Below, in pieces: positions 21,332 to 30,466 of a stretch of 64,000 nucleotides of DNA. The number at the start of each line of letters is the position of its first letter. The stretch's first letter is position 1. Origin of the DNA: Rhizobium sp. (GTDB lineage: Bacteria; Pseudomonadota; Gammaproteobacteria; Xanthomonadales; Xanthomonadaceae). Under the pieces are notes generated by a model. It saw only the letters and a list, made by a program, of their open reading frames with translations. It did no database searches and was not told where the DNA came from. Location: positions 22,320-86,319 of the forward strand of contig JAIBEO010000080.1 in NCBI GenBank assembly GCA_019459185.1. The letters run 5' to 3'. Made by a program: the position numbers and the translations under genes.

Positions 21332-22032
21332 TGTTTCCCAGGCTGCTGATCATCCTGTTGGCGCTGGGCGTGCCATGCGCGGCGGCCGGTGACGGCCAGC
21401 GCGTGCCGTTCGACGCCGTCAGCACGCGGGTCATCGAGCATCTGCGTGCGCTCTCGGCCGACCTGCCTGGCGAGCTGGAACTGACGGTGCTCAGCCGGGG
21501 TGAATCCGTGGCCATCCCAGAGGGACGGCATGAGCTGCGAATCGCCGGGACCTCCGGCCGGTGGCCGCGGCCCCGCGTGGCCGTCAGCGTCGAGCATCGG
21601 GTCGACGAAAAGGCGGTGCGCAATCAGGTGGTGTGGGTCGCGGCTCACTGGTGGATGCAGGCCGACGTCCATGCGGATGGTGCGGCCCAAGGGACGCCGA
21701 CGGCTGCGCTGCGCTTTCGGCGCGAGCGCGTGGATCTTGCGCCCTACGGCCCGGCCACTGAGGCCTCGCAGCTCCCGGGCGGTCAGCGCTTGCGTCGGCC
21801 AGTGCGGGCGGGCCGGCCCGTGCTCGCTTCCGACTTCGAGCCCTTGCCGGACGTCCTGGCCGGCGCCGAGCTGCAGGTCGAAGTCGCCCGTGGCGCAGTC
21901 CGCTTGAGCACGGTCGGGCGCGCGATGAGCGATGGCTCGATTGGCGACGTCATTCCAGTGTCCCTCGGGAAGTCGCGCCCCCCGGTGGATTCCATGATCC
22001 TCTCTTCCAAGGCGGTGCGTGTTGAAGATTGA
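21328..22032 (+). CDS. flgA: Flagella basal body P-ring formation protein FlgA
   Basis: SAF-domain C-terminus (RRPVRAGRPVLASDFEPLPDVLAGAELQVEVARGAVRLSTVGRAMSDGSIGDVIPV); ATGA overlap with flgG. Confidence 0.85.
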   Translation: MMFPRLLIILLALGVPCAAAGDGQRVPFDAVSTRVIEHLRALSADLPGELELTVLSRGESVAIPEGRHELRIAGTSGRWPRPRVAVSVEHRVDEKAVRNQVVWVAAHWWMQADVHADGAAQGTPTAALRFRRERVDLAPYGPATEASQLPGGQRLRRPVRAGRPVLASDFEPLPDVLAGAELQVEVARGAVRLSTVGRAMSDGSIGDVIPVSLGKSRPPVDSMILSSKAVRVED

Positions 22033-22609
22033 ACTTCACAAGCTGGCGGCCTGGCTCACCCTCGCGGTAGCGGCGTTGGCGCATGCCCAGGCCCAGGAAA
22101 GCCTGATTGATCCCGACAGCTTTCGCGGTCCGGCGGCCGATCGGCGCGCCTACCGGGTGGGTGACCTGCTTACCGTGCACGTGCTGGAGGCAACCAGGGC
22201 GCGCTCGGGGGCGGCCACTGATGCCTCCAGCGATACGGGACTGCGGATCGGCGTGAATTCGCCCTCCACAGACTACGACGCCTCTTTGGGCCTGTCGGGC
22301 GGCAGCGCAGGCGGCGCCGAGACGTCGCGCGTGGGCGAACTTCGGGCCCAGATCTCGGTGCGTGTGACGGGCATCAGGTCCGGGGGCTTGCTGGAGGTTG
22401 CGGGTGAGCAGTCGCTGGTCGTCAATGGCGAGCGGCAGCAGATCGCCATTCGTGGCCTGGTCAGGGCCGATGACGTCTCGGCGGCCAATACCGTCTGGTC
22501 GCACCGCATTGCCGACGCGCAGGTCGAACTGACCGGCATCGGCACGGTCAGCGAGTCGCAGCGCCAGAGCGTGGTGTACCGGGTGATGAAATGGATGCGG
22601 CTGCTGTGA
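22019..22609 (+). CDS. flgH: Flagellar L-ring protein FlgH-like (no obvious lipobox)
   Basis: YRVGDLLTVHVLEATRARSGAATDASSDTGL...GELRAQISVRVTGIRSGGLLEVAGEQSLVVNGERQQIAIRGLVRADDVSAANTVWSHRIADAQVELTGIG is FlgH-like. Confidence 0.88.
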   Translation: MLKIELHKLAAWLTLAVAALAHAQAQESLIDPDSFRGPAADRRAYRVGDLLTVHVLEATRARSGAATDASSDTGLRIGVNSPSTDYDASLGLSGGSAGGAETSRVGELRAQISVRVTGIRSGGLLEVAGEQSLVVNGERQQIAIRGLVRADDVSAANTVWSHRIADAQVELTGIGTVSESQRQSVVYRVMKWMRLL

Positions 22610-23724
22610 TGCCCCGGCTCCTGATCCTGTTGTTGGCGCTCTTTGCCGGGGCCGTCTCGGCGCAGGACGCCCGACCCGTGCGTCTCAAGGACGTCGCCCG
22701 GGTGGCGGGCGTGCGCGAAAACCCCTTGACCGGCTATGGCCTGGTGTTTGGTCTGTCCGGCTCGGGCGATTCGTCGAGAAACCGGGCAACGCTGCAGTCC
22801 GTGGCCAACACCCTCCAGGGGTTCGGCATCAGCGTGTCGCTGGACGACCTGGCCAGCCGGAACGTCGCGGCGGTGCTGGTGACGGCCAAGTTGCCGGCCT
22901 TCGCCGAGCCGGGCCAGCAGCTGGACGTGCAGGTGGCCTCTGCGGGTGACGCGCGCAGCCTGACGGGCGGGACCTTGATGCTGGCGCCGCTCCTGGGGCC
23001 GGATGGGCGGGTCTATGCCATCGCCCAAGGGGCCATTTCGGTCGGCGGCTACCAGGTCGAAGCCATCACGGCCTCGGTTCAGAAGAATCACCCGACCGTT
23101 GGCTGGGTCCCGTCCGGCGCCACCGTCGAGCGGGCCGCGCCGCTGGGCGTGGCAGGCGATGGCCGCCATTTGAGCATCCTGCTCAACGACCCCGACTTCA
23201 CCACCGCGCAGCGCATCGTCTCGGCGCTTGCAGCCAGCGTCCCCGGAACGGACGTCCGCGCGGAGCATGCCGGAAAGGTCACCGTGGACTTCGGGCAGGT
23301 GCCGGACAGCCTGGTCGCCGAGATTTCCCGGATCGAGAACGTGGTCGTCAACCCGCATCGCAAGTCGCGGGTGGTCGTCAACGAGCGGACCGGCACCGTG
23401 GTGGCCGGCGGGGACGTTCGCCTGGGCCGCGTCAGCATCTCGCATGGTGAGCTGAGGATCGAGATCTCGACGACCTACTCGGTCTCCCAGCCTGACGGCG
23501 TGTACATCCGCCCTAGCGCGAACATCGGAAGCGTTGTCGTTCCTGACAGTGAAATCAAGGTTTCCGAGGGTGTCGCACCGATCGTCACGGTACCGGAGGG
23601 AGCGACGGTCGCCGACCTGATCGCGGCGCTCCGTGCGATCCACCTCTCCACGCGCGACGTGATCGCCGTCCTGCAATCGATCAAGGCCGCCGGCGCGCTC
23701 GACGGCGAACTTCTCATTCAATAA
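22609..23724 (+). CDS. flgI: Flagellar P-ring protein FlgI
   Basis: RLKDVARVAGVRENPLTGYGLVFGLSGSGDS...; signal peptide MPRLLILLLALFAGAVSA; TGATG overlap with flgH. Confidence 0.95.
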   Translation: MPRLLILLLALFAGAVSAQDARPVRLKDVARVAGVRENPLTGYGLVFGLSGSGDSSRNRATLQSVANTLQGFGISVSLDDLASRNVAAVLVTAKLPAFAEPGQQLDVQVASAGDARSLTGGTLMLAPLLGPDGRVYAIAQGAISVGGYQVEAITASVQKNHPTVGWVPSGATVERAAPLGVAGDGRHLSILLNDPDFTTAQRIVSALAASVPGTDVRAEHAGKVTVDFGQVPDSLVAEISRIENVVVNPHRKSRVVVNERTGTVVAGGDVRLGRVSISHGELRIEISTTYSVSQPDGVYIRPSANIGSVVVPDSEIKVSEGVAPIVTVPEGATVADLIAALRAIHLSTRDVIAVLQSIKAAGALDGELLIQ

Positions 23725-23734
23725 GGAACAACGC

Positions 23735-24115
23735 ATGGCCCAGGACATCACCGTAGAGGCGGTTCGCCTGGCGCTGGGGCTCCAGCAGCTGCGCGCCGAG
23801 GTGGCCAGTAGCAACATTGCCCGCGCCAACACGCCCGACCATCAGGTCATGCGGGTGGACATGGGCAATGCCATGGCGCTGCTGCGCCAGGGCGCGGCGC
23901 CGGCCTCCGGCCCCGGCGTGTTTGCCAGCCTGTCCGCTGCCTCGGCGCAGGAGATTGCCCCGGTCGTCGCGGACACCTCCCTCGCGGCCTCCCAGCCTGA
24001 CACGCAGGTGGCGGAGGTGGTCGCGGCGAGCCTGGACTACCAGGCCTTGTCCGAGTCCCTGAGTCGCCACTTCGGCCTGATGCGGCTGGCGCTGAGCGGG
24101 AGGAGCGGGGCATGA
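23735..24115 (+). CDS. flgB: Flagellar proximal rod protein FlgB
   Basis: VASSNIARANTPDHQVMRVDMGNAM; 126 aa; upstream of flgC. Confidence 0.8.
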   Translation: MAQDITVEAVRLALGLQQLRAEVASSNIARANTPDHQVMRVDMGNAMALLRQGAAPASGPGVFASLSAASAQEIAPVVADTSLAASQPDTQVAEVVAASLDYQALSESLSRHFGLMRLALSGRSGA

Positions 24116-24498
24116 GCATGGATGCGATTCTCGAGGCCAGTCGCGCCGGGCTCGATTACGAGCGCATGCGCATGGATGCGGCCAGCCGGAACATCGCCAG
24201 CGCCAATGTGCCACTGGCGCCTGGCGCCGTCGCGGCGGCGGCGCAAGCGCCCGACTTCGCTTCAAAACTCGCCGAGTCGGCCGGCCTGTCCGCCGACCCG
24301 CTGCCGGCCACGCGCACGGTGCACGACCCGGACCACCCCATGGCGGATGCGCAAGGGCGCGTGCACTACCCGGCGATCGACCTCGTGAGTGAGATGACGA
24401 CGCTGATGACCGCCAGCCGCGGCTACGAGGCCAATGTCCGGGCATTCAACCTTCTGCGCGGCATGGTGCTGCGCGCCCTGGAAATAGGAGCCAAGTGA
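24112..24498 (+). CDS. flgC: Flagellar proximal rod protein FlgC
   Basis: LDYERMRMDAASRNIASANVPLAPG; YPAIDLVSEMTTLMTASRGYEANVRAFNLLRGMVLRALEIG. Confidence 0.9.
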   Translation: MSMDAILEASRAGLDYERMRMDAASRNIASANVPLAPGAVAAAAQAPDFASKLAESAGLSADPLPATRTVHDPDHPMADAQGRVHYPAIDLVSEMTTLMTASRGYEANVRAFNLLRGMVLRALEIGAK

Positions 24499-24797
24499 TG
24501 GGCATTGATGCGATTGCCGCCGTCTCCGCTGCGGCGATGACGGCGCCGGCCACCGCAGGGTCCGCTCCGGCGGGCCGGACTGATTTTGCCACCCTGCTGG
24601 GGGACGGCCTGGCGCAAGTCGACGAGAAGCTGAAGGTCGCGGATCAGGGCCTGCGAGCCCTGGCGGCAGGCCAGGTGCAATCGCCGCACGAAGTGATGAT
24701 CTCGATGGAGGAGGCACGCATGAGTCTGATACTCATGGTGGAGATGCGAAACCGCGTCGTCGAGGCCTACCAGGAGCTGGTCAGGATGCAACTCTAA
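24495..24797 (+). CDS. fliE: Flagellar MS-ring-rod junction protein FliE
   Basis: FATLLGDGLAQVDEKLKVADQ...SPHEVMISMEEARMSLILMVEMRNRVVEAYQELVRMQL. Confidence 0.92.
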   Translation: MMGIDAIAAVSAAAMTAPATAGSAPAGRTDFATLLGDGLAQVDEKLKVADQGLRALAAGQVQSPHEVMISMEEARMSLILMVEMRNRVVEAYQELVRMQL

Positions 24798-24809
24798 GTC
24801 GGGAATGAA

Positions 24810-26192
24810 GTGATGTCTGTGAAGGAATTCTACGGATCGTTGGGAACCCCGCACCGGGTCGGCCTGGTCGTCGGGCTGGCGCTGCTTGCGCTGGCGACGG
24901 CCGCGGCGATCTGGTGGGCGCTGACGCCGCGTTACCAGCTCCTCTTTGGCAATCTCAGGGAGGCCGATGCCGGCGAGATCGTCGAATCCCTCTCCGAGTG
25001 GAAGGTGCCCTATGAGTACACCGAGGACGGCACCGGCTTGCGTGTGCCCGAGGATCAGGTCTACGACACCCGGATGAAACTGGTGTCCGAGGGCGTGCCC
25101 TCACGCGGCCACGTTGGATTCGAGCTGTTCAACGAGTCGGACTTCGGTGCCACCGAATTTGCCCAGCGGATCAACTACCAGCGCGCACTCCAGGGCGAGA
25201 TCGAACGAACGATCTCCGCGTTGCCGGGCGTCGAGTCCGTCCGTGTGCACCTGACCATCCGCCGCCCGGGCCTGTTCTTGGGGGAGAAGGAGACGTCCAA
25301 GGCCTCCGTTGCCCTGGCCCTGGCGCCGGGCGTGACGCTTGATCCGGTGCAGGTGGGTGGCATCCGGAACCTGGTGGCATCGGCGGTTGACGGGCTGTCC
25401 CCGGATGCCGTCGTCGTGCTGGGCCCGAGTGGCGCCCTGCTTGCGGGTGCCGGGGGCAATGACACGGGCGCCGGAATTGGCGAGCGGCAGGGCGCCTACG
25501 AACAGCGTGTCCGCGAGCGGATACAGGACCTGCTGAGCGGCGTGTTTGGCCTTGACCGGTTCACGGTGACGGTGGATGCGCGGCTTAACTTCGACCAGGT
25601 GACGGAGGTCAGTGAGAGCCTGTTGCCGCACGCTGCGAATGGCCATGGACTGCTGGTGCGCAAACAGACCACCCGACCGCTGGCCGGGGCCGATGGCGCC
25701 ACTTCCGGTTTGGCCCAGGAGCAGGTTGAGTATGCGCACGGCAGTCGTCGCGAGGAGGTGGCGCGCGCCCCTGGTCGGGTTGAGCGGCTGTCCATCGCCG
25801 TGCTGGTGCCGCCGGGTCTCGGCAAGCCCGAGCTTGATCGTTTGCAGAAGCTGATCTCCGCCGCTGCCGGCCTGGACCCGAAGCGTGGCGACACGCTTGA
25901 AATTGCGGCTCTCACCGCGGATGCCGGATTGGAAGCCGAGGGAGGCCCGCTTCCCGCGCTGCTCGAGCCTCTTCCACCTCAGGCGAGCGAGCGTCCGGGG
26001 CCAACGGCGGCGTCCCCGGTTGCGTCGATGTCGGGTGGTTGGCTTCTGGTGGGCGGCGCTGGCCTGTTCGTACTCGGACTGCTGATGGGCTGGTGGTTGC
26101 ACCCGCGTCCGCCGAGGCTGTCGCCGCAGGAAATGGACGCGATGTCCGGACGCCTGCGCGCCTGGTTGGCCGAGGGGGGAGCGTCGGCATGA
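24810..26192 (+). CDS. fliF: Flagellar MS-ring protein FliF (short, 460 aa)
   Basis: YQLLFGNLREADAGEIVESLSEWKVPYEYTEDGTGLRVPEDQVYDTRMKLVSEGVPSRGHVGFELFNESDFGATEFAQRINYQRALQGEIERTI. Confidence 0.95.
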   Translation: MMSVKEFYGSLGTPHRVGLVVGLALLALATAAAIWWALTPRYQLLFGNLREADAGEIVESLSEWKVPYEYTEDGTGLRVPEDQVYDTRMKLVSEGVPSRGHVGFELFNESDFGATEFAQRINYQRALQGEIERTISALPGVESVRVHLTIRRPGLFLGEKETSKASVALALAPGVTLDPVQVGGIRNLVASAVDGLSPDAVVVLGPSGALLAGAGGNDTGAGIGERQGAYEQRVRERIQDLLSGVFGLDRFTVTVDARLNFDQVTEVSESLLPHAANGHGLLVRKQTTRPLAGADGATSGLAQEQVEYAHGSRREEVARAPGRVERLSIAVLVPPGLGKPELDRLQKLISAAAGLDPKRGDTLEIAALTADAGLEAEGGPLPALLEPLPPQASERPGPTAASPVASMSGGWLLVGGAGLFVLGLLMGWWLHPRPPRLSPQEMDAMSGRLRAWLAEGGASA

Positions 26193-26641
26193 TGACGACC
26201 GGGCGGCGCAAGGCAGCGCTCTATCTCTCGTCCGTTTCGCCGTCGGAGCGACGGGCGCTCCTGGCGCGACTGCCGGCCGCCACCGGGCGTTCGCTTCTGC
26301 CGATGGTGCAGGAACTGGTGCGCCGCCGCTGGAACGTGCGTGCCGCCGTCGAGCAGGTCCTGTCCGAAGACTTGCGTGGCCTGACCGCCACCACGACCCT
26401 CGATGTCGAATCGCTGCTGATCCTGGCCCGGCACCTGTCGCCCGGCTGGTATGCCCGGGTCATCGAGGCGTCTGGCCCGGTTGATCGACAGTTCCTGCTG
26501 GCATTGTTGGATGACGACTATGCGGCGCGCGTACGCAGGGAGCTGCAGCACGGCACGCCGCTCGCACCGGCGCTTGCCAGTGCGCTGCTCGCCGAGGCGA
26601 TGGCCTTGGCGGGCAGGGAAGCATCGGGATGCGCACGATGA
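26189..26641 (+). CDS. Short FliG-position protein (candidate reduced/divergent FliG)
   Basis: 150 aa, overlaps fliF stop (ATGA) and fliH start, exactly in the canonical fliG slot; RRKAALYLSSVSPSERRALLARLP weakly FliG-like; roughly half the usual FliG length. Confidence 0.5.
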   Translation: MMTTGRRKAALYLSSVSPSERRALLARLPAATGRSLLPMVQELVRRRWNVRAAVEQVLSEDLRGLTATTTLDVESLLILARHLSPGWYARVIEASGPVDRQFLLALLDDDYAARVRRELQHGTPLAPALASALLAEAMALAGREASGCAR

Positions 26642-27285
26642 GCGAATCGGGCGGGTCCATGTCGAGGATACGGAGCCTCGCGGATGCCCTTTCACCACGG
26701 CATGAGGACGTGGCGCCCCCGGCCCAGACCGGGCCGTCGGAGCGCGAGAGGGCATTTGAGTTGGCGCGCAGGGAGGGCTACGCCGCGGGCCTTGCCGAGA
26801 CCGAGGCGGAGGTTGCCCGGCGTGTTACGGAGGTGGCCGCGAAGCTCGAGGAGCAAGCCCACGCGGAGCGCTCCCGGCTCGACGACGCCATGGAGACGGT
26901 CTCCCGGCTTGGGCGTGGAGTTGAGGCGGCCCTGGCGGACCATGCCCGGTTCGCCGAGGAGGTTGCAGTTGAAGCGGCCTACGCTGCGATCCTGCGCTTG
27001 CTCAAGGTACGGGATGCCGACCGCGCCCTGGTCAGCGACTTCTGCCGCCAGGCGCTGGCCTCCTTCGGGAATGGTGCAAAGTCGGTTCGGCTCGCCCCGG
27101 GAGAGATCGTGGACGGGCTTGCGGGCGAGTTCGGCGTGACCGTAGTCGAAGACCCGAGCCTGGCTCCCGGACAGTGCGTCATTGAATCCCTGCGCGGTGC
27201 CTCCGATACCGGCCTGGACGTTCGCCTGGAAGCCATGCGCCTGGCTTTCCTGGAAGGGCTGGCCGAGCATCGGAGGCGTGGATGA
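26638..27285 (+). CDS. fliH: Flagellar assembly protein FliH
   Basis: Glu/Ala-rich coiled region followed by FliH-like C-terminus; between the fliG slot and fliI. Confidence 0.75.
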   Translation: MSESGGSMSRIRSLADALSPRHEDVAPPAQTGPSERERAFELARREGYAAGLAETEAEVARRVTEVAAKLEEQAHAERSRLDDAMETVSRLGRGVEAALADHARFAEEVAVEAAYAAILRLLKVRDADRALVSDFCRQALASFGNGAKSVRLAPGEIVDGLAGEFGVTVVEDPSLAPGQCVIESLRGASDTGLDVRLEAMRLAFLEGLAEHRRRG

Positions 27286-28616
27286 GCGGTCTGTCGCAGC
27301 ATCTCTGCGCTGCCGTTTCGCGCGCCGATCTTGCCAGCCGCCACGGCAGGCTGACCGCGTTCAATGGCTTGGTCATCGAGGCAGCCGGCCCCGAGGCGCA
27401 CCTGGGCGAGCTGTGCGAGGTGCTTCCGGCGCACGGGGCGCCCATCCAGGCCGAAGTCGTCGGCTTCCGGGACAACCGGGTTCTGCTGATGCCCTACGGG
27501 AATGTGCAGGGTATTTCGGCCGACAGCCGCATCCGGGCAACCGGACGCAGCCTGTCCATTCCGGTCGGTGCCGGCCTGCTCGGGCGGGTCGTGGATGCGT
27601 TCAGCCAGCCACTCGATGGCGGCCCCGCCATTGCCTACGACGCCCGCTATCCGCTCTATCGCGAGCCGATCAATCCGCTCGACCGGGCGGAGATCGATGA
27701 AGTCCTGGAAACCGGGGTGCGTGCCATCGACGGGTTGCTCACCCTGGGAGTAGGGCAGCGCGTGGGCGTTCTTGCCGGCAGTGGCGTGGGAAAGAGCACC
27801 TTGCTGGGGATGCTGGCCAAGCACGTGCGCGCCGACGTCACGGTGATGGGCTTGATTGGCGAGCGAGGGCGCGAAGTCGGCGACTTCCTTGCCCACTCAC
27901 TGGGTGCGGAAGGGCTGAAGCGGTCCGTGGTGATGGTGGCCACCGCCGACCAGCCCGCGCTGGTGCGTACCCATGCGGTGCACGCCGCCCACGCCGTCGC
28001 CGAATACTTCCGTGACCAGGGTCAGTCCGTCCTGCTGATCGTGGATTCCATGACCCGCTTCGCCATGGCCCAGCGCGAAATTGGCCTGGCTGTCGGCGAG
28101 CCTCCCACCTTCCGTGGCTACACCCCCTCGGTGTTCGGCCTCCTTCCCAAGGTGTTGGAGCGCTGCGGACGCATGCGCAAGGGCGGCGCGATTTCCGCCA
28201 TCTACAGCGTGCTGGTGGAGGGTGACGACATGAACGAACCGGTGACTGACCACATGCGCGCCATCCTTGACGGGCACATCGTGCTTCAGCGCGACCTGGC
28301 GGCGCGTGGCCACCATCCGGCCATCGATGTCCTTCAGAGCACGAGCCGCCTGATGAGTCGGGTCGTCCCGGAGAAGGAGCTGGCGATCGCGCGCGAAGTG
28401 AAGCGACATCTCGCCGTCTACGAGGGCTCGCGCGACCTCGTCGAGCTTGGCGCGCACCAGCGGGGCGCGAATCCGGCCCTTGATCGCGCATTGGACATCA
28501 AGCCAGCGCTTGATCAGGTGCTGTGCCAAGGCGCATCGGAGCATTCCCGTCGGTCTGAGGCGATGAGTGGCCTGCGCGCCGCGTTGGAAGTGCAGGGAGG
28601 GGCGCATGGGGCGTGA
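27282..28616 (+). CDS. fliI: Flagellar-type T3SS ATPase FliI
   Basis: GVLAGSGVGKSTLLGMLAKH Walker A; LIGERGREVGDFL; VLLIVDSMTRFAMAQREIGLAVGEPPTFRGYTPSVFGLLPKVLER. Confidence 0.97.
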   Translation: MSGLSQHLCAAVSRADLASRHGRLTAFNGLVIEAAGPEAHLGELCEVLPAHGAPIQAEVVGFRDNRVLLMPYGNVQGISADSRIRATGRSLSIPVGAGLLGRVVDAFSQPLDGGPAIAYDARYPLYREPINPLDRAEIDEVLETGVRAIDGLLTLGVGQRVGVLAGSGVGKSTLLGMLAKHVRADVTVMGLIGERGREVGDFLAHSLGAEGLKRSVVMVATADQPALVRTHAVHAAHAVAEYFRDQGQSVLLIVDSMTRFAMAQREIGLAVGEPPTFRGYTPSVFGLLPKVLERCGRMRKGGAISAIYSVLVEGDDMNEPVTDHMRAILDGHIVLQRDLAARGHHPAIDVLQSTSRLMSRVVPEKELAIAREVKRHLAVYEGSRDLVELGAHQRGANPALDRALDIKPALDQVLCQGASEHSRRSEAMSGLRAALEVQGGAHGA

Positions 28617-29058
28617 TCGACTTCACCGGATGGATCGACTGCTCAGGCTGCGGCAGCTCGACGAAGAGCGTGAGGCCACCCGACTCTCGGGTTGCGCGCG
28701 TGCGCATGCCGAAGCCAGTGGGAAAGCGGCCGAAGCGGACGCTGCCGTGGCTGCGATTGGCCCCTGGAAGGCGCGCACCGATTCCGATCGAGGCCTGGAC
28801 CTTGGCCAGTACCAGCTGGCAATCGAAATCGAGAGGCATGCCATGGCGCTGGCCAGCATGGCCCGGGACCAGGAGCGCGCCGCCCTGGACACGCTGAAGA
28901 CCGCGACGGGGGACTACATGCGTTCGGCGTCCGATCTGCGCGTCTCGGAAAATCGGCGCAGCCGGGTTGAGAAGGTGGTGCGCTACGAGGAGGAGGTTCG
29001 GGAGTCGGACCAGCTGGCGGACCTCCTGACGGCAAGCACGAGGGCGGCCACGCCATGA
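28606..29058 (+). CDS. fliJ: FliJ-like coiled-coil export protein
   Basis: 150-aa coiled-coil ORF immediately after fliI (LLRLRQLDEEREATRLSG...). Confidence 0.7.
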   Translation: MGRDRLHRMDRLLRLRQLDEEREATRLSGCARAHAEASGKAAEADAAVAAIGPWKARTDSDRGLDLGQYQLAIEIERHAMALASMARDQERAALDTLKTATGDYMRSASDLRVSENRRSRVEKVVRYEEEVRESDQLADLLTASTRAATP

Positions 29059-30038
29059 TCAGGCTGTTGCCGGAACTTCCCTTGCCTACCCCGGATCGAG
29101 GCCCGTTCGAGGGTGCTGCCCCACGCACGGACTTCGCCCAGCTGCTGCAGCCGCCGCCCGCCGGGCCGGCGCCGTCGAATGAGGTCGCGTCGCCCGAGCC
29201 ATTGCCGTCGTGGCTGATGGCTCAGCCCGTGCCACAAACGACAGCGCTGCCCCTGGCGGCAAGCCCGACATCGTGGCTTCTCGCTGCCGGCGAATCTTCC
29301 GTCGAGGGTCCGGGGCCGGACGGAAAATCTCCCGAGGCTAGTCCCACGCCGCCGCCGGTCGCGGATTCGCGTGCCGCGGATCCTGTGATCGCTCCCGCTC
29401 CGGACCCTGCCGGGTCATCGGCAGCCGCTGCCATGGCTGATCCGCCGCTCGTCGACGGGCACGGGGTTGTCGTGTGGCGGATGGCAGCGCCAGCTAGCGG
29501 CGAGGTGCTGACACTGTTCGCATCGCCGTGGCAGCTGATTTCCGGTCCGCATCTCTCGCGGACGACACGGGGTGACCACGGGCTCCTCACCGGTCAGACC
29601 ATCACTCCGCCTGCGCCGGCAGAGGCGACGCAATTCATGGCAACTGAGTCGTCCGCGATCCAGAGGGCGCCTCGTGCCGGCCAGGACAGCCCGCTGCAGG
29701 TGGGACGTCATGGGCTGGGTCGTCCTGTCGATGCGCAGGAACGATCGGGAAACGCGGATGACGTGCCGGTTAGCGCCCCCTCGGGCGGCACGACCGGCGG
29801 CGCCCCAGTGCCGTGGCCGATCCGACTTCTGCGTTGGCTCAACGCCGGCGAGCAGGGTCCAATTGCCTGGCTCCGGGACTTCACGGCCGACCCCGCGGTG
29901 CTTCCGTCCCTGATCACCGAGATTCGCCGCTTCGCGCAGAGCGAGAACATTCCCCTGCGCCGCATTGTTCTCAATGGCCAGACGATCTGGGCCACCGAGA
30001 CCCCATCCACCAGTACCACTGCAAAGGTATCTCCATGA
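29055..30038 (+). CDS. fliK: FliK-like hook-length control protein (positional)
   Basis: 327 aa, Pro/Ala-rich disordered N-terminus and folded C-terminus, between fliJ and flgD. Confidence 0.55.
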   Translation: MIRLLPELPLPTPDRGPFEGAAPRTDFAQLLQPPPAGPAPSNEVASPEPLPSWLMAQPVPQTTALPLAASPTSWLLAAGESSVEGPGPDGKSPEASPTPPPVADSRAADPVIAPAPDPAGSSAAAAMADPPLVDGHGVVVWRMAAPASGEVLTLFASPWQLISGPHLSRTTRGDHGLLTGQTITPPAPAEATQFMATESSAIQRAPRAGQDSPLQVGRHGLGRPVDAQERSGNADDVPVSAPSGGTTGGAPVPWPIRLLRWLNAGEQGPIAWLRDFTADPAVLPSLITEIRRFAQSENIPLRRIVLNGQTIWATETPSTSTTAKVSP

Positions 30039-30451
30039 CCGTAGATTCCATCGGCACGGTGCTCAATCCATCGAGCGGGACGGCCACTGCCCAGAACACC
30101 ATCCAGCAGGAAGACTTCATCCGTCTGTTCCTGTCGCAGCTGCAGTTCCAGGACCCGATGGAGCCGCTGGACAACCGCGAGTTCCTGGCCCAGCTGGCCC
30201 AGTTCTCCAATCTCGAGCAATCACGCCAGACCAGTCAGAACACGGAAGGCATGCTGGCGATGGAGTCGGCATCGCAGGCGCTTGCGCTGCTCGACCGTGA
30301 TGTGGAGGTGCAGAACGCCGGCGTCGCCAGTTCCGGCACCGTCACCGCGGTCCGATTCACCCCGACCGGCCCCGACCTCACCGTGCAGACCGCGTCGGGC
30401 CAGGTACTGGTCAACATCCGGCTGTCGCAGATCAGCCTCGTCAAACCCTAA
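30035..30451 (+). CDS. flgD: Flagellar hook cap protein FlgD
   Basis: QEDFIRLFLSQLQFQDPMEPLDNREFLAQLAQFSNLEQS is diagnostic of FlgD. Confidence 0.93.
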   Translation: MTVDSIGTVLNPSSGTATAQNTIQQEDFIRLFLSQLQFQDPMEPLDNREFLAQLAQFSNLEQSRQTSQNTEGMLAMESASQALALLDRDVEVQNAGVASSGTVTAVRFTPTGPDLTVQTASGQVLVNIRLSQISLVKP

Positions 30452-30466
30452 CCAAGGCAGGGCACT

